A stretch of DNA of 64,000 nucleotides from Streptomyces sp. QL37 (GTDB taxonomy: Bacteria; Actinomycetota; Actinomycetes; Streptomycetales; Streptomycetaceae): assembly GCF_002941025.1 (NCBI RefSeq), contig NZ_PTJS01000001.1:2418001-2482000 (forward strand), read 5' to 3'. Both the position numbers and the translations under genes were made by a program. The notes under the pieces were generated by a model. The model saw only the letters and a list, made by a program, of their open reading frames with translations, ran no database searches and was not told the DNA's origin. Below are positions 49,151-58,355 of this stretch, in pieces. How positions within the stretch are numbered: the stretch's first letter is position 1; each line of letters begins with the position of its first letter.

Positions 49151-50636
49151 CCTGGAGCACCTGCGCCACCAGATCGACCAACTGGTGCGCGCCGGTGACA
49201 CCCGGCAGCTCAAGGTCGTCCGCGACCAGCTCAAGGCCCACATCGACAAGCGTGCCCTCGCCCGCCGCACCCGCGAGTACGGCACCGCCCCGGTCCGGTG
49301 GGTGCAGGAGCGCCTCCGGCAGACGGTGTGGTCGAAGCAGCGCGAGATCCTGCACGCGGTCCGTGACCACCGGCGGACCGCGGTTCGGTCCGGGCACGGC
49401 GTCGGCAAGTCCTGGACGGCCGCCCTTGTTGCGTGTTGGTGGCTCGACACCCACCCGCCCGGCGAGGCCTTCGTCGTCAGCACCGCCCCCACCTTCTCCC
49501 AGGTGCGCGCGATCCTGTGGCGGTACATCCGCAAGCACCACCGCACCGGCAACCTCGCCGGCCGCGTGAACCAGACCGAGTGGCTCATCGACGACGAACT
49601 CGTCGGGTACGGGCGGAAACCCGCGGACACCGACGAGGACGGGTTCCAGGGCATCCACGCCCGGTACGTCCTCGTGATCCTCGACGAGGCGTGCGGCATT
49701 CCGGAGCAGCTATGGGTCGCGGCCGACGCACTGGCGACCGGCCCGGACTGCCGGATCCTCGCGATCGGCAACCCCGACAACCCGGCCTCCCACTTCCGGA
49801 AGGTCTGCACCCCGGGGTCCGGCTGGCACCAGATGAGCATCAGCGCGTTCGACTCCCCCAACCTCACGGGCGAGGACGTCCCGGAGGAGATGGCCGCGGC
49901 CCTGGTGTCGCGGGAGTGGGTGGAGGAGAAGGCCACCGAGTGGGGCGTCGACAACCCGATCTACCGGGCCAAGGTCCTCGGCGAGTTCAGCACGGACGCG
50001 GCGAACCAGGTGGTGCGGCAGTCCGACGTCGCGAGCTGCCGGGCCGCCACGGACCGGCGCCCGAAGACGGAGGAGCTGGAACCCGTTGAGCTCGGTGTCG
50101 ACGTCGGTGGTGGCGGGGACGAGACCGTCATCCGGGAGCGGCGCGGCCGGCGCGCGGGACGCGAGTGGTCCGCGCACACCGACCGGCCGGAGGTGATCGC
50201 CCCGTTGATCCTGCGCGCGATCAAGGAGACCGGGGCCACCGCAGTGAAGGTCGACAGCATCGGCATCGGGTTCGGCGTGATCGGCGAGCTCCGCAACGCG
50301 GCCACCCGCGGCGAGCACTCCGCCCACATCATCGCCGTGAACGTCGGCAGCGCCGCCTCCGAGCCGGACAAGTTCATCAACCTGCGCGCCGAGATCTGGT
50401 GGTCGCTCGGCCGCGGCCTGTCCGAATCCGGGGGCTGGGACCTCGCGATGATGGACAACGCCGACACCACGGTGGCGCAGCTACTGGAGCCCCGGTGGGA
50501 CACCGACCCCAAGGGGCGGATCCGGGTGGAGAAGAAGGACGAGATTCGTAAGCGGCTCGGGCGCAGCCCGGACAACGCCGATGCCCTGCTGCTCGCGTAC
50601 TACTCCGCGGGCCGCCCCCGAGTGAGGTGGCTGTGA
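49131..50636 (+). CDS. terL: Terminase large subunit
   Basis: A 501-aa packaging motor and nuclease. ATPase part: Walker A RSGHGVGKSWTAALVA near residue 87, Walker B YVLVILDEACG near 181, and the coupling motif ILAIGNPDNP near 210. RNase H-like nuclease: LGVDVGGGGDETVI near 322 and DNADALLLAYYSAG near 485 supply the acidic residues. Complete in length. Confidence 0.92.
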   Translation: MTAPAPDLEHLRHQIDQLVRAGDTRQLKVVRDQLKAHIDKRALARRTREYGTAPVRWVQERLRQTVWSKQREILHAVRDHRRTAVRSGHGVGKSWTAALVACWWLDTHPPGEAFVVSTAPTFSQVRAILWRYIRKHHRTGNLAGRVNQTEWLIDDELVGYGRKPADTDEDGFQGIHARYVLVILDEACGIPEQLWVAADALATGPDCRILAIGNPDNPASHFRKVCTPGSGWHQMSISAFDSPNLTGEDVPEEMAAALVSREWVEEKATEWGVDNPIYRAKVLGEFSTDAANQVVRQSDVASCRAATDRRPKTEELEPVELGVDVGGGGDETVIRERRGRRAGREWSAHTDRPEVIAPLILRAIKETGATAVKVDSIGIGFGVIGELRNAATRGEHSAHIIAVNVGSAASEPDKFINLRAEIWWSLGRGLSESGGWDLAMMDNADTTVAQLLEPRWDTDPKGRIRVEKKDEIRKRLGRSPDNADALLLAYYSAGRPRVRWL

Positions 50637-50827
50637 TGCCGAAGAAGCTCCTGTCCGCGGTGGCCAACACCGGCCCCACGCTGAAGAAGTTGCGGCCGAC
50701 CGCCATGACTACCGCAGGATTTACGCTAATCTCGGCAGGAAGCTGGAGTATCTTCGGTCAGGGTGTTGGTCTGATCACCGGAGGAATCCTCACCGTCGTC
50801 CTCCAGTGGTGGGTTGACAGCGACTGA
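50636..50827 (+). CDS. Small membrane protein between terminase and portal
   Basis: A 63-aa protein starting MPKKLLSAVANTGPTLKKLR with one or two hydrophobic segments (AGFTLISAGSWSIFGQGVGL). ATG overlaps the terL stop; a GTG nine bases earlier is possible. Unusual place for a membrane protein. Confidence 0.55.
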   Translation: MPKKLLSAVANTGPTLKKLRPTAMTTAGFTLISAGSWSIFGQGVGLITGGILTVVLQWWVDSD

Positions 50828-50846
50828 CGGGCAGCGAGGAGGGGCC

Positions 50847-52442
50847 ATGGGCAAGACGCTTCTTGGCTCCCTCACCGCCCTCGCACGCCGCACCGCCGTC
50901 GAGACCCCCGTCCCCTTCACCAGCCGAGGCGCCGAGCGCGCCCTTCCCTTCATGCGCCCCGCCGGCATGGAGCAGCAGATGCGGGCCATGGGCTCGGTCG
51001 GCACCCTGTTCTCCATCGTCAACCGCACCAGCAATGCGACCGCGATGGTCGACTGGAAGCTGTGGCGGAAGGCCAAGTCCGGCCTGAAGGAAGACCGCGT
51101 TGAGGTCACCTCGCACGCGGCCCTGGACCTGTGGAACAAGCCGAACCCGTTCATGCCGCGGCAGGAGTTCGTCGAGACGTTCCAGCAGCACGTCGACCTG
51201 GTCGGCGAGGGCTGGTGGGTCATCGCCCGGCACCCGGGGTCCACGATCCCGCTGGAGCTGTGGCCGGTCCGCCCCGACCGGATGACCCCGGTCCCGTCGC
51301 AGAAGGCGTTCCTCGCCGGGTACATCTACACCAGCCCGGACGGCGAGCAGGTCCCCCTCGGCCTCGATGAGGTCGTCTTTCTCCGCATGCCGAACCCGCT
51401 GGATCCGTACCGCGGGATGGGTCCGGTGCAGTCGGTCCTCGCCGACCTCGACGCCACCCGCTACTCCGCCGAGTGGAACCGCAACTTCTTCCTCAACTCG
51501 GCCGAGCCCGGCGGGATCATCGAGGTCCCCACGCCGCTGTCCGACCCGGACTTCGACCAGTTGCGCGACCGGTGGAACGAGCAGCACCGCGGCGTCGCGA
51601 ACGCGCACCGGGTTGCGATCCTTGAGCACGGGAAGTGGATCGACCGGAAGCTGTCGCAGCGCGACATGCAGTTCGTTGAGCTTCGCGCCGTGTCCCGGGC
51701 CGTGCTCCGCGAGGCGTACGGCATCAGCGCGTTCGCGCTCGGCGAGGTCACCGACATCAACCGCGCCACCGCCGAGGCGAGCAAGGCGTGGTTCGCCGAC
51801 CAGCTGACGGTGCCCCGCCTGGAGCGCATCAAGGCTGCCCTCAACTTCGACCTCCTCCCGCTGTTCGGCGCGACCGCCACGGGGCTGGAGTTCGACTATG
51901 AAAGCCCGGTGCCGGCCGACCCGGAGACCGAAGCGGCGCAGCTCGTCGCGAAGTCCTCGGCCGCCCAGTCCCTCATCGAGGCCGGGGCGTACGGGCCGGA
52001 AGTCCTCGCCGCGATCGGCCTGCCCGCCATTGCGTTCGGCCAGCCCGGCGCAGACCCGAACCGTGAGCTCCTCATCAAGCTCGTGACCCGGGCGCCCCTG
52101 CTGGCCCCGACGATCCTGCCCATGTTGGGCTTCGACGTCCCGGCCGCCGGCGCCCCGGCCGTTACTCCGGCCAACTCGTTCAAGGCCCTGGCCGCGCAGC
52201 TCCTTGACGACGGCGCCCCGGACATCGACAACGCCATGCGCTGGGTCGTCGTGGCCGAGGACGACGACAACACCTGCGCCCCCTGCTCCGAGAACAACGG
52301 CCACCTCTACCGCAACCGTGAGCAGGCCTACAAGGACTACCCCGGCGGCACGGGCTACGTGCACTGCGTCGGCGCGGAACACGGCAACGACTGCCGGTGC
52401 AAGGTCGTCAAGCGGCGCGCACCCAAGGGAGACGAATCCTGA
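50847..52442 (+). CDS. Portal protein fused to a MuF-like C-terminal domain
   Basis: A 531-aa protein. Residues 1-400 are an HK97/SPP1-type portal (FLRMPNPLDPYRGMGPVQSV near 185; the long stem region with RAVLREAYGISAFALGEVTD near 288). The last ~70 residues resemble the C terminus of MuF-type minor head proteins: MRWVVVAEDDDNTCAPCSEN, NGHLYRNREQAYKDYPGG, then a C.G...CRC ending. No separate MuF gene follows, so the two functions seem to be joined. ATG at 50847 after GAGGGGCC. Confidence 0.85.
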   Translation: MGKTLLGSLTALARRTAVETPVPFTSRGAERALPFMRPAGMEQQMRAMGSVGTLFSIVNRTSNATAMVDWKLWRKAKSGLKEDRVEVTSHAALDLWNKPNPFMPRQEFVETFQQHVDLVGEGWWVIARHPGSTIPLELWPVRPDRMTPVPSQKAFLAGYIYTSPDGEQVPLGLDEVVFLRMPNPLDPYRGMGPVQSVLADLDATRYSAEWNRNFFLNSAEPGGIIEVPTPLSDPDFDQLRDRWNEQHRGVANAHRVAILEHGKWIDRKLSQRDMQFVELRAVSRAVLREAYGISAFALGEVTDINRATAEASKAWFADQLTVPRLERIKAALNFDLLPLFGATATGLEFDYESPVPADPETEAAQLVAKSSAAQSLIEAGAYGPEVLAAIGLPAIAFGQPGADPNRELLIKLVTRAPLLAPTILPMLGFDVPAAGAPAVTPANSFKALAAQLLDDGAPDIDNAMRWVVVAEDDDNTCAPCSENNGHLYRNREQAYKDYPGGTGYVHCVGAEHGNDCRCKVVKRRAPKGDES

Positions 52443-53548
52443 TGCCCCTGATCGAGGCCGTCACCCGGCCCGCCCACCTGACCGCCCGCGCGCAGCCCCA
52501 CGCCCCACGCGCCTGGTACGAGATCCGCAACGCCGCCGATGCGGACGAGGCGGAGCTCCTCATCTATGACGAGATCGGCGGCTGGTTTGGCAACACCCCC
52601 GGCGAGATCGTCGACGAACTCCGGGCGGTCACCGCCCCGAACCTCCGCGTCCGCATCAACTCCCCGGGCGGGTCCGTGTTCGACGGCATCGCCATCGCCA
52701 ACGCCATCCGGCTGCACCCGGCGAACGTCACCGTCCAGGTCGACGGCATCGCCGCATCGGCCGCTTCCGTCATCGCGATGGCCGGGGACCGAATCGTCAT
52801 GACCCCCCAGTCACAGCTGATGATCCACGACGCGTCCGGCATGTGCTTCGGCAACGCGGCGGACATGACGGAGATGGCGACGCTCCTCGACACCCAGTCC
52901 GACAACATCGCCGACGCCTACGCAGAGCGTGCGGGCGGCACCCGCGAGGAGTGGCGGGAGCGGATGCGCGCGGAGTCCTGGTACCTCGCTGCGGAAGCTG
53001 TGTCCGCCGGCCTGGCCGACGAGGTGCTGCCGTCCCGGAAGGCGACTGAGGAGCCGGAGCCTGCGCTCACGAACTCCTGGGACCTGTCGGTGTTCCGGTA
53101 CGCCGGCCGCGACGAGGCGCCCGCTCCGGCGACCGGCGGACTGGTGACGGCCTCCCTCGCGGTGGTCGGTGAGGGGCCCGTCTGTGACGGTGCTGTCCCG
53201 CCCGCGCGCCCGGTGCCCGGCCCTCCGCCCGCTCGTGTCGAGCTCCAGGGCGAGCACGACCCCGAGACGTTGACGTTCGCCGCCGGGTCCGTTCTCACCG
53301 CCGACATGGTCGCCCTGCTCCACGCAGCGACAGCGCCGGCCGAGCCGGAGACCCCGACCGTCGACAACCAGACGATCACCGAGCCGGAGTCCGCCGAGGA
53401 CCCGGCCGCCGAGACCACCCCTGACTCCGCAGTGGCTCCCGCCGCCGCGGCCGACGAACCCGCGTGGGCCGCCACCGTGGCCCACCTGATGACTCCGCCG
53501 CCCAGCGCGGACGACGAGTTCACCCGCCTGAAGGAGGCACTGCTGTGA
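52442..53548 (+). CDS. ClpP-like capsid maturation protease
   Basis: A 368-aa protein. The N-terminal ~200 residues form a ClpP/S14-type protease: RINSPGGSVFDGIAIANAIR near residue 73, the nucleophile Ser in GIAASAASVIAMAGDRI near 105, and the catalytic His in LMIHDASG near 127. The C-terminal 160 residues are Pro/Ala/Glu-rich and may serve as scaffold, as in other phages where protease and scaffold are joined. Placed between portal and capsid genes as expected. Confidence 0.88.
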   Translation: MPLIEAVTRPAHLTARAQPHAPRAWYEIRNAADADEAELLIYDEIGGWFGNTPGEIVDELRAVTAPNLRVRINSPGGSVFDGIAIANAIRLHPANVTVQVDGIAASAASVIAMAGDRIVMTPQSQLMIHDASGMCFGNAADMTEMATLLDTQSDNIADAYAERAGGTREEWRERMRAESWYLAAEAVSAGLADEVLPSRKATEEPEPALTNSWDLSVFRYAGRDEAPAPATGGLVTASLAVVGEGPVCDGAVPPARPVPGPPPARVELQGEHDPETLTFAAGSVLTADMVALLHAATAPAEPETPTVDNQTITEPESAEDPAAETTPDSAVAPAAAADEPAWAATVAHLMTPPPSADDEFTRLKEALL

Positions 53549-54897
53549 CCACTCCCACGATCCCGCGCACCAGCAACGAGCTCGCCGAGATGCTGGCCGA
53601 CCCCAAGACGCTGTCCGAGGTGATGGCGTCGAAGGAGACGCTCACCGAGTTCATCACCGCGTACGGGCAGGCGCAGCAGGGCGACGGCACCGAGCTCAAC
53701 AGGCTCGTGGCCGAGGAGACCCAGAAGGTCTTCGCGCAGATGCTGAAGGACAACGGGATGGAGAAGGGCGCGATCGAGCGCCCCAACCTCGACCCGCAGG
53801 CCAAGCGCAGCGGCAACATGCTCACCTCGCACCAGCAGGCCACCGCGTACAACCCGGCCGCTGCCGGCGCTTCGGTCGACAAGCACTTCCGCAACAACCT
53901 GGAGTACGTCTCCAGCATCTGGCACAAGAACACCACCGCCGAGGCGGCCGAGAAGGTGGCGCTGCTCCGCAACGCCGCATCGTCGGTGTCGCCGGCCGAC
54001 GGTGGGTTCCTCGTCCCGGAAACCCTGCGTGCGCAGCTGATGCAGATTGCGCTGGAGCAGAGCATCGTCCGCCCGCTGGCTACCGTCGTACCGATGGACT
54101 CGGCGCGCGTCCCGATGCCGATCATCGACTCGACGTCGAACCAGGGCTCCGTGTTCGGCGGGATGATCGCGTACTGGGGTGAGGAAGGGGCGATGCTCCA
54201 GGACTCGAACCCCAAGTTCGGTCGGGTGGAGCTCGACGCGAAGAAGCTGACCGGGCTGAGCGCGGTCCCGAACGAGCTGCTCCAGGACAGCATCGTGTCC
54301 TTCGCGTCCCTCATCGAGACCCTGTGGCCGCAGGCCCTGGCGTTCTCCGAGGACCAGGCGTTCATGGCAGGCAACGGTGTCGGCAAGCCGTTGGGATTCC
54401 TCGGCGCGAAGAACAAGAGCGCGGTCGCAGTGACCCGCGGCACCGCCTCGAAGATCTCGTACGTCGACATCGTCAACATGTACGCCCGCATGCTGCCGTC
54501 GTCGCTGGGCAACGCGGTGTGGATCTGCTCCCCGGACGCACTGCCGCAGCTGCTCCAGATGTCCCTCGACGTCGGCACCGGCGGCAACAGCGTGTTCGTC
54601 GTCAACGCCAGCGCGGCCATGCCGATGTCCATCTTCGGCCGCCCGCTGATCATCAGCGAGAAGGCGGGACAGCTCGGCGCCCGTGGCGACCTCGCGTTCG
54701 TCGACCTCGCCTACTACCTCATCGGCGACCGCCAGACGATGACCGCCGACTCCAGCACCGACTACCAGTTCGGCAGCGACAAGACCACGTTCCGCATCAT
54801 CCAGCGCGTCGACGGCCGCCCGTGGCTCCAGTCGGCCATCACCCCGGCCAACGGCTCCGCGAACAAGCTGTCGCCGTTCGTCGAGCTCGCAGCCTGA
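53545..54897 (+). CDS. HK97-fold major capsid protein
   Basis: A 450-aa capsid protein: an N-terminal helical delta-like region (residues 1-100), then the HK97 fold with SPADGGFLVPETLRAQLMQI near 150, LTGLSAVPNELLQDS near 235, FSEDQAFMAGNGVGKPLGFL near 270 and the C-terminal VDLAYYLIGDRQTMTADSST near 390. GTG start overlaps the protease stop. A strong terminator follows. Confidence 0.92.
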   Translation: MTTPTIPRTSNELAEMLADPKTLSEVMASKETLTEFITAYGQAQQGDGTELNRLVAEETQKVFAQMLKDNGMEKGAIERPNLDPQAKRSGNMLTSHQQATAYNPAAAGASVDKHFRNNLEYVSSIWHKNTTAEAAEKVALLRNAASSVSPADGGFLVPETLRAQLMQIALEQSIVRPLATVVPMDSARVPMPIIDSTSNQGSVFGGMIAYWGEEGAMLQDSNPKFGRVELDAKKLTGLSAVPNELLQDSIVSFASLIETLWPQALAFSEDQAFMAGNGVGKPLGFLGAKNKSAVAVTRGTASKISYVDIVNMYARMLPSSLGNAVWICSPDALPQLLQMSLDVGTGGNSVFVVNASAAMPMSIFGRPLIISEKAGQLGARGDLAFVDLAYYLIGDRQTMTADSSTDYQFGSDKTTFRIIQRVDGRPWLQSAITPANGSANKLSPFVELAA

Positions 54898-54908
54898 CCC
54901 CCACCCCC

Positions 54909-54942
54909 GGCCGGCGTCGGCAGTAACTCCCCGACGCCGGCC
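54909..54942 (+). terminator. Terminator after the major capsid gene
   Basis: Perfect 12-bp stem (54909-54920 with 54931-54942) and 10-base loop, 11 bases past the stop. A terminator here would keep capsid transcripts abundant relative to downstream genes. Confidence 0.7.
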
Positions 54943-54997
54943 ACCACCCGGGCCGGCAGCGTCGCCCCGGCAAGGCAACAGACGACAGGAGAACCCC

Positions 54998-55435
54998 ATG
55001 GCTCAGAAGGCACTCGGCCGGCAGTTCAACGCCCTGCCCCTCGCCGACAACAAGTGGGTCAGCCTCAGCGACGCGGACGGGGTGGCGTTCGTCTGCTACC
55101 TCGCAGCGGCGGCGGGCGACACCTACACCCTCACCCAGGCGCAGGACGGGGCCGGCACCGGAGCGAAGGCCCTGACGTGCATCACCGAGTTCCACACCAG
55201 CACCGGTGACGGCACGGACACCTGGACCCGCCGCACCCAGGCCGCGGCCGGCACCGTCGTCACGGCGGCCGCCGCCACGCAGAACGCCATGGTCGTCGAG
55301 GTCGAGGGCACGGCCCTGGACGACGGGTTCAGCCACGTGCGCCTCGCATCGACCGGCGCCGGCACGGTGACCGCCCTGGCCCGCGACCTCAACGTGCAGC
55401 GGGCCCCGGAGAACCTCCCGGCGATGTCGTCATGA
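54998..55435 (+). CDS. Possible capsid decoration protein
   Basis: A 145-aa protein with repeated Thr/Ala/Gly beta-strands (TYTLTQAQDGAGTG, AAGTVVTAAAATQNAMVVEV). AGGAG before the ATG. Position directly after the capsid gene suggests a decoration or head protein; no family recognised with certainty. Confidence 0.55.
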   Translation: MAQKALGRQFNALPLADNKWVSLSDADGVAFVCYLAAAAGDTYTLTQAQDGAGTGAKALTCITEFHTSTGDGTDTWTRRTQAAAGTVVTAAAATQNAMVVEVEGTALDDGFSHVRLASTGAGTVTALARDLNVQRAPENLPAMSS

Positions 55436-55830
55436 TCCGTGGCCGGACCCGTGCTGACGGGGCTGTCGAGTTCTACGACAGCGTGTCCGACGAGGTGGTG
55501 GTCACCATCTCCTCTGCGGGCATCGAGGGAGGCGGCGGGGCTGCTGTCGCGTGGGACGACGTCACCGGGAAACCGGCCACGTTCCCCCCGGCGATCGGCG
55601 CGACCGCGTCCACGGCGGTCGCGGGCAACGACACCCGGCTGACGGCTGGGGCTGCGGGTACGGCCACGGTCCGGGCGATCGGGTCGACGGCCACCACTGC
55701 GGCGGCCGGCAACCACGCCCACACCGCAACGCAGGTGACAGCGACGGCGATCAGCCCCGGCTCGGCGACGACGGTGCAGGGGATCCTCGCCGAGCTCGCC
55801 GCCCGCATCACTGCACTGGAAACCCCCTGA
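55432..55830 (+). CDS. Head-fibre-like protein
   Basis: A 132-aa protein with AVAWDDVTGKPATFPP near residue 38 and a following Ala/Thr repeat region ending in an ILAELAARITALE helix. The WDDVTGKP phrase is common in fibre-type phage proteins. ATG overlaps the stop of the preceding gene. Confidence 0.6.
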   Translation: MIRGRTRADGAVEFYDSVSDEVVVTISSAGIEGGGGAAVAWDDVTGKPATFPPAIGATASTAVAGNDTRLTAGAAGTATVRAIGSTATTAAAGNHAHTATQVTATAISPGSATTVQGILAELAARITALETP

Positions 55831-56210
55831 TGGCGCTCTGGGTGTGCAGGGGCTGCACGGCCGCGTACTCGGTCGGCGCGCCCCGGTGCCCGCAGTGCAG
55901 CAGTACCGACTGGCGAGAGGAAGGCGAAGACGACATGCCGAAGATCACGGTTCACGGTGGCGCGACCAACGCGGACGCCCCCGAGCCCGAGGGCGGTGAG
56001 GACGTATCAGCTGGGAGCAGCTCCGAGACATCGTCCGAGAAGGAATCCAGCAAGCCGCAGAAGAGCGCAGCCGCCCGCCCGAAGCCTGCCCCCAAGACGG
56101 GGAACCGCTCCGCGAAGGACCAGACGGACAGCTCTTCTGCCCCTGGGACGGATGGCGACCAGACGGCAGCTACGTCGGCCAGCAGCGACGGTAGCGGCGG
56201 TAGCGACTGA
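55830..56210 (+). CDS. Zinc-ribbon and Ser/Lys-rich protein, 126 aa
   Basis: Starts with a zinc ribbon (CRGCTAAYSVGAPRCPQC, residues 6-23), then a disordered acidic, Ser- and Pro-rich tail ending in Gly-Ser-Asp repeats. ATG shares one base with the previous stop. Role unknown; probably a structural accessory. Confidence 0.6.
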   Translation: MALWVCRGCTAAYSVGAPRCPQCSSTDWREEGEDDMPKITVHGGATNADAPEPEGGEDVSAGSSSETSSEKESSKPQKSAAARPKPAPKTGNRSAKDQTDSSSAPGTDGDQTAATSASSDGSGGSD

Positions 56211-56419
56211 TGGCCCGCGCTACCCGCCTCCAGCTCGGCCGGGCTGCCTACCGGGCGTACGGAGAGGCGACCGGCGGACTGAACGTCCGGGGCGAGCAGC
56301 TGCCCGACTGGGACGACCTCGGCGGCGTCGTGCAGCACGCGTGGCTGTGCGCCGCCCAAGAGGTGGAGCAGATGCTCAGCACCCCGCAGGCCCCCGCTCC
56401 TGGCCCCGACACCGACTAG
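56210..56419 (+). CDS. Hypothetical protein in the head module, 69 aa
   Basis: MARATRLQLGRAAYRAYGEA then DDLGGVVQHAWLCAAQEVEQ, a short amphipathic helical protein. No family recognised. Starts on the last base of the preceding stop. Confidence 0.55.
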   Translation: MARATRLQLGRAAYRAYGEATGGLNVRGEQLPDWDDLGGVVQHAWLCAAQEVEQMLSTPQAPAPGPDTD

Positions 56420-56434
56420 AGGAGGTGACAGAGG

Positions 56435-57493
56435 ATGACCACGCTTCCGACCTACGCCACCCGCGAGGACGTCAAGGGCGCCCTGGACTTCAAGCAGTCC
56501 GCGCGCGCTGACCGGCAGATCGACCGCGCCCTGCACACCGCATCACGGGGTGTGGACGCCCTCTGTCGCCGCCGCTTCCACCCTGAGCTGGCCGCCCGCT
56601 CGTGGGACTGGCCCAATGCGCAGCGGGCCCGGCCGTGGCGGCTGTGGCTCGACGAGAACGAGCTGATTTCCGTCACCGAGGTCACGACCGGCGGGGACGT
56701 CGTCCCGCCGGAGGCCGTGTTCCTGGAGCCCAACGCGTACGGCCCGCCGTACAACCAGGTGCAGCTCGACATGAGCAGCGCCACCGCCGGGTGGATCGGC
56801 GGCAACACCCACCAGCGCAGCATTACCATCACCGGCCTGTACGGCTACCGCGACGACGAGACCACGGCCGGCGTGACGGTCGGCACCCTCGACAGCGCGG
56901 CTGCCACGGTCACCGTGGACGCCGCCACTTCCGCAGAGGTAGGCGTCGGTGACCTGCTGCGTCTCGACACCGAGCGGGTCATTGTGACCGGCCGCCGCCA
57001 GGCAGCCACCGGCCAGACCCTCGCTGCGGACATCGACGCGCAGGCCAAGACCGTCCTCGTCCCCGTGCTGGACGGCACCGAGTTCGCGGTCGAGGAGACC
57101 ATCCTCATCGACGGGGAGCGCCTCCTCATTGTCGACATTGCCGGGGATAGCCTGATCGTCCGCCGCGCATGGGACGGGTCCACCCTGGCCGCGCACACCA
57201 CCGGGACGGCCGTCTACGCCCCGCGCACCCTGGCCATCACCCGCGGCGACCTCGGCACCACGGCAGCTGCTCACACCGACGGGACCAGCGTCCACCTTTT
57301 CGCCCCGCCCGCCCTCGTCCACCAGCTGGCGTTGGCCGAGGCCATCAACATCCTGCTCCAGGAGCAGGCCGGATGGTTTCGCACCGCGACCGGCGGCAGC
57401 ACCTCCCGCGAGGCGACCCTCGAAGCGCTCACCGCTCTCCGCACCCAGGTCTACGACGCGCTCGGCCGCAAGGCCCGCCTGAGGGGGGTCTGA
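56435..57493 (+). CDS. Head-tail connector (gp6-like) with large insertion
   Basis: A 352-aa protein. The first ~110 residues and last ~60 fit a connector (YATREDVKGALDFKQSARAD, then ALAEAINILLQEQAGWFRTA), with a beta-rich insert between (residues 130-280, repeated VTV and VLV strands). AGGAGG precedes the ATG. Larger than typical connectors of 100-200 residues. Confidence 0.7.
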   Translation: MTTLPTYATREDVKGALDFKQSARADRQIDRALHTASRGVDALCRRRFHPELAARSWDWPNAQRARPWRLWLDENELISVTEVTTGGDVVPPEAVFLEPNAYGPPYNQVQLDMSSATAGWIGGNTHQRSITITGLYGYRDDETTAGVTVGTLDSAAATVTVDAATSAEVGVGDLLRLDTERVIVTGRRQAATGQTLAADIDAQAKTVLVPVLDGTEFAVEETILIDGERLLIVDIAGDSLIVRRAWDGSTLAAHTTGTAVYAPRTLAITRGDLGTTAAAHTDGTSVHLFAPPALVHQLALAEAINILLQEQAGWFRTATGGSTSREATLEALTALRTQVYDALGRKARLRGV

Positions 57494-57495
57494 CC

Positions 57496-57897
57496 GTGCC
57501 CGACTTCCAGATCCGCGTGAACATGAACCGCACCGGCCCGATCAGGGACGGCCGTTTCCAGCGTGCCGCCGGCCAGTACTCCAACGACCTTCAGTACGCG
57601 GTCGCCCTGCACGGCGAGGACCTGGTGCAGCAGCGCCTGCGGCAGGTCCTGCGGAACCCGACCGGCTACTTCCAGTCCCGCATCACCGTCGAGCGCGGGC
57701 GCGGCGGCTACATGGTCACCGACGGCGGCGTCATCTACGGCCACTGGCTGGAGGGCACCGGCTCCCGCAACTACCCGGTGACCCGGTTCCGCGGCTACTC
57801 CACGTTCCGTCGGGTCAAGCCCCTCGTCGACCGTGACGCCAACCGGATCGGCCGGGAGCTCCTGGCCCGGTACCAGTCGAGGGGGCTCCTGCGATGA
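57496..57897 (+). CDS. Neck / tail completion protein
   Basis: A 133-aa basic protein, GTG start, with SNDLQYAVALHGEDLVQQRL near residue 30 and YGHWLEGTGSRNYPVTRFRG near 82. The arrangement and GHWLEGTGSR pattern fit an HK97 gp10-like neck protein. Overlaps the next gene. Confidence 0.65.
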   Translation: MPDFQIRVNMNRTGPIRDGRFQRAAGQYSNDLQYAVALHGEDLVQQRLRQVLRNPTGYFQSRITVERGRGGYMVTDGGVIYGHWLEGTGSRNYPVTRFRGYSTFRRVKPLVDRDANRIGRELLARYQSRGLLR

Positions 57898-58355
57898 GCC
57901 TGCCCATCACCGACATCACCGACCGCGTCGTCTCCCACGCCCTGGGGCTCGGTCTGTTCGAGACGGTCAACCGGGCCGAGCCGAAGAACGCCCCCGGCAA
58001 CGGGCTCACCTGCGCGATCTGGACCGAGCGCATCGGGTTCGTCCGCTCGTCCGGCCTGGCCTCTGGGTCCGCGCGCCTGGTGTTCACCGTGCGGATCTAC
58101 TCCAACATCAACGCCGCCCCGGACGAGGCGATCGACCCGGAGATGCTCAACGCCGTCGACCAGCTGTTCGCCGCATACAGCGCGGACTTCACCCTCGGCG
58201 ACCTCGTACGGCACGTCGACCTCCTCGGCGTGTACGGCGTCCCGCTGGAGGCCGTCGCCGGATACCTCCTCGTCGAGGGCGGCGAGTACCGGGTCATCAC
58301 GATCGTGCTCCCCCTCATCGTCAACGACCTCTGGACGGAAGGAGAAACCGCGTGA
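57894..58355 (+). CDS. Tail terminator protein
   Basis: A 153-aa protein (DRVVSHALGLGLFETVNRAE start; WTERIGFVRSSGLASGSARL middle) in the standard tail-terminator position, just before the tail-tube genes. Beta-rich ending. Identity rests mostly on order. Confidence 0.65.
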   Translation: MSLPITDITDRVVSHALGLGLFETVNRAEPKNAPGNGLTCAIWTERIGFVRSSGLASGSARLVFTVRIYSNINAAPDEAIDPEMLNAVDQLFAAYSADFTLGDLVRHVDLLGVYGVPLEAVAGYLLVEGGEYRVITIVLPLIVNDLWTEGETA

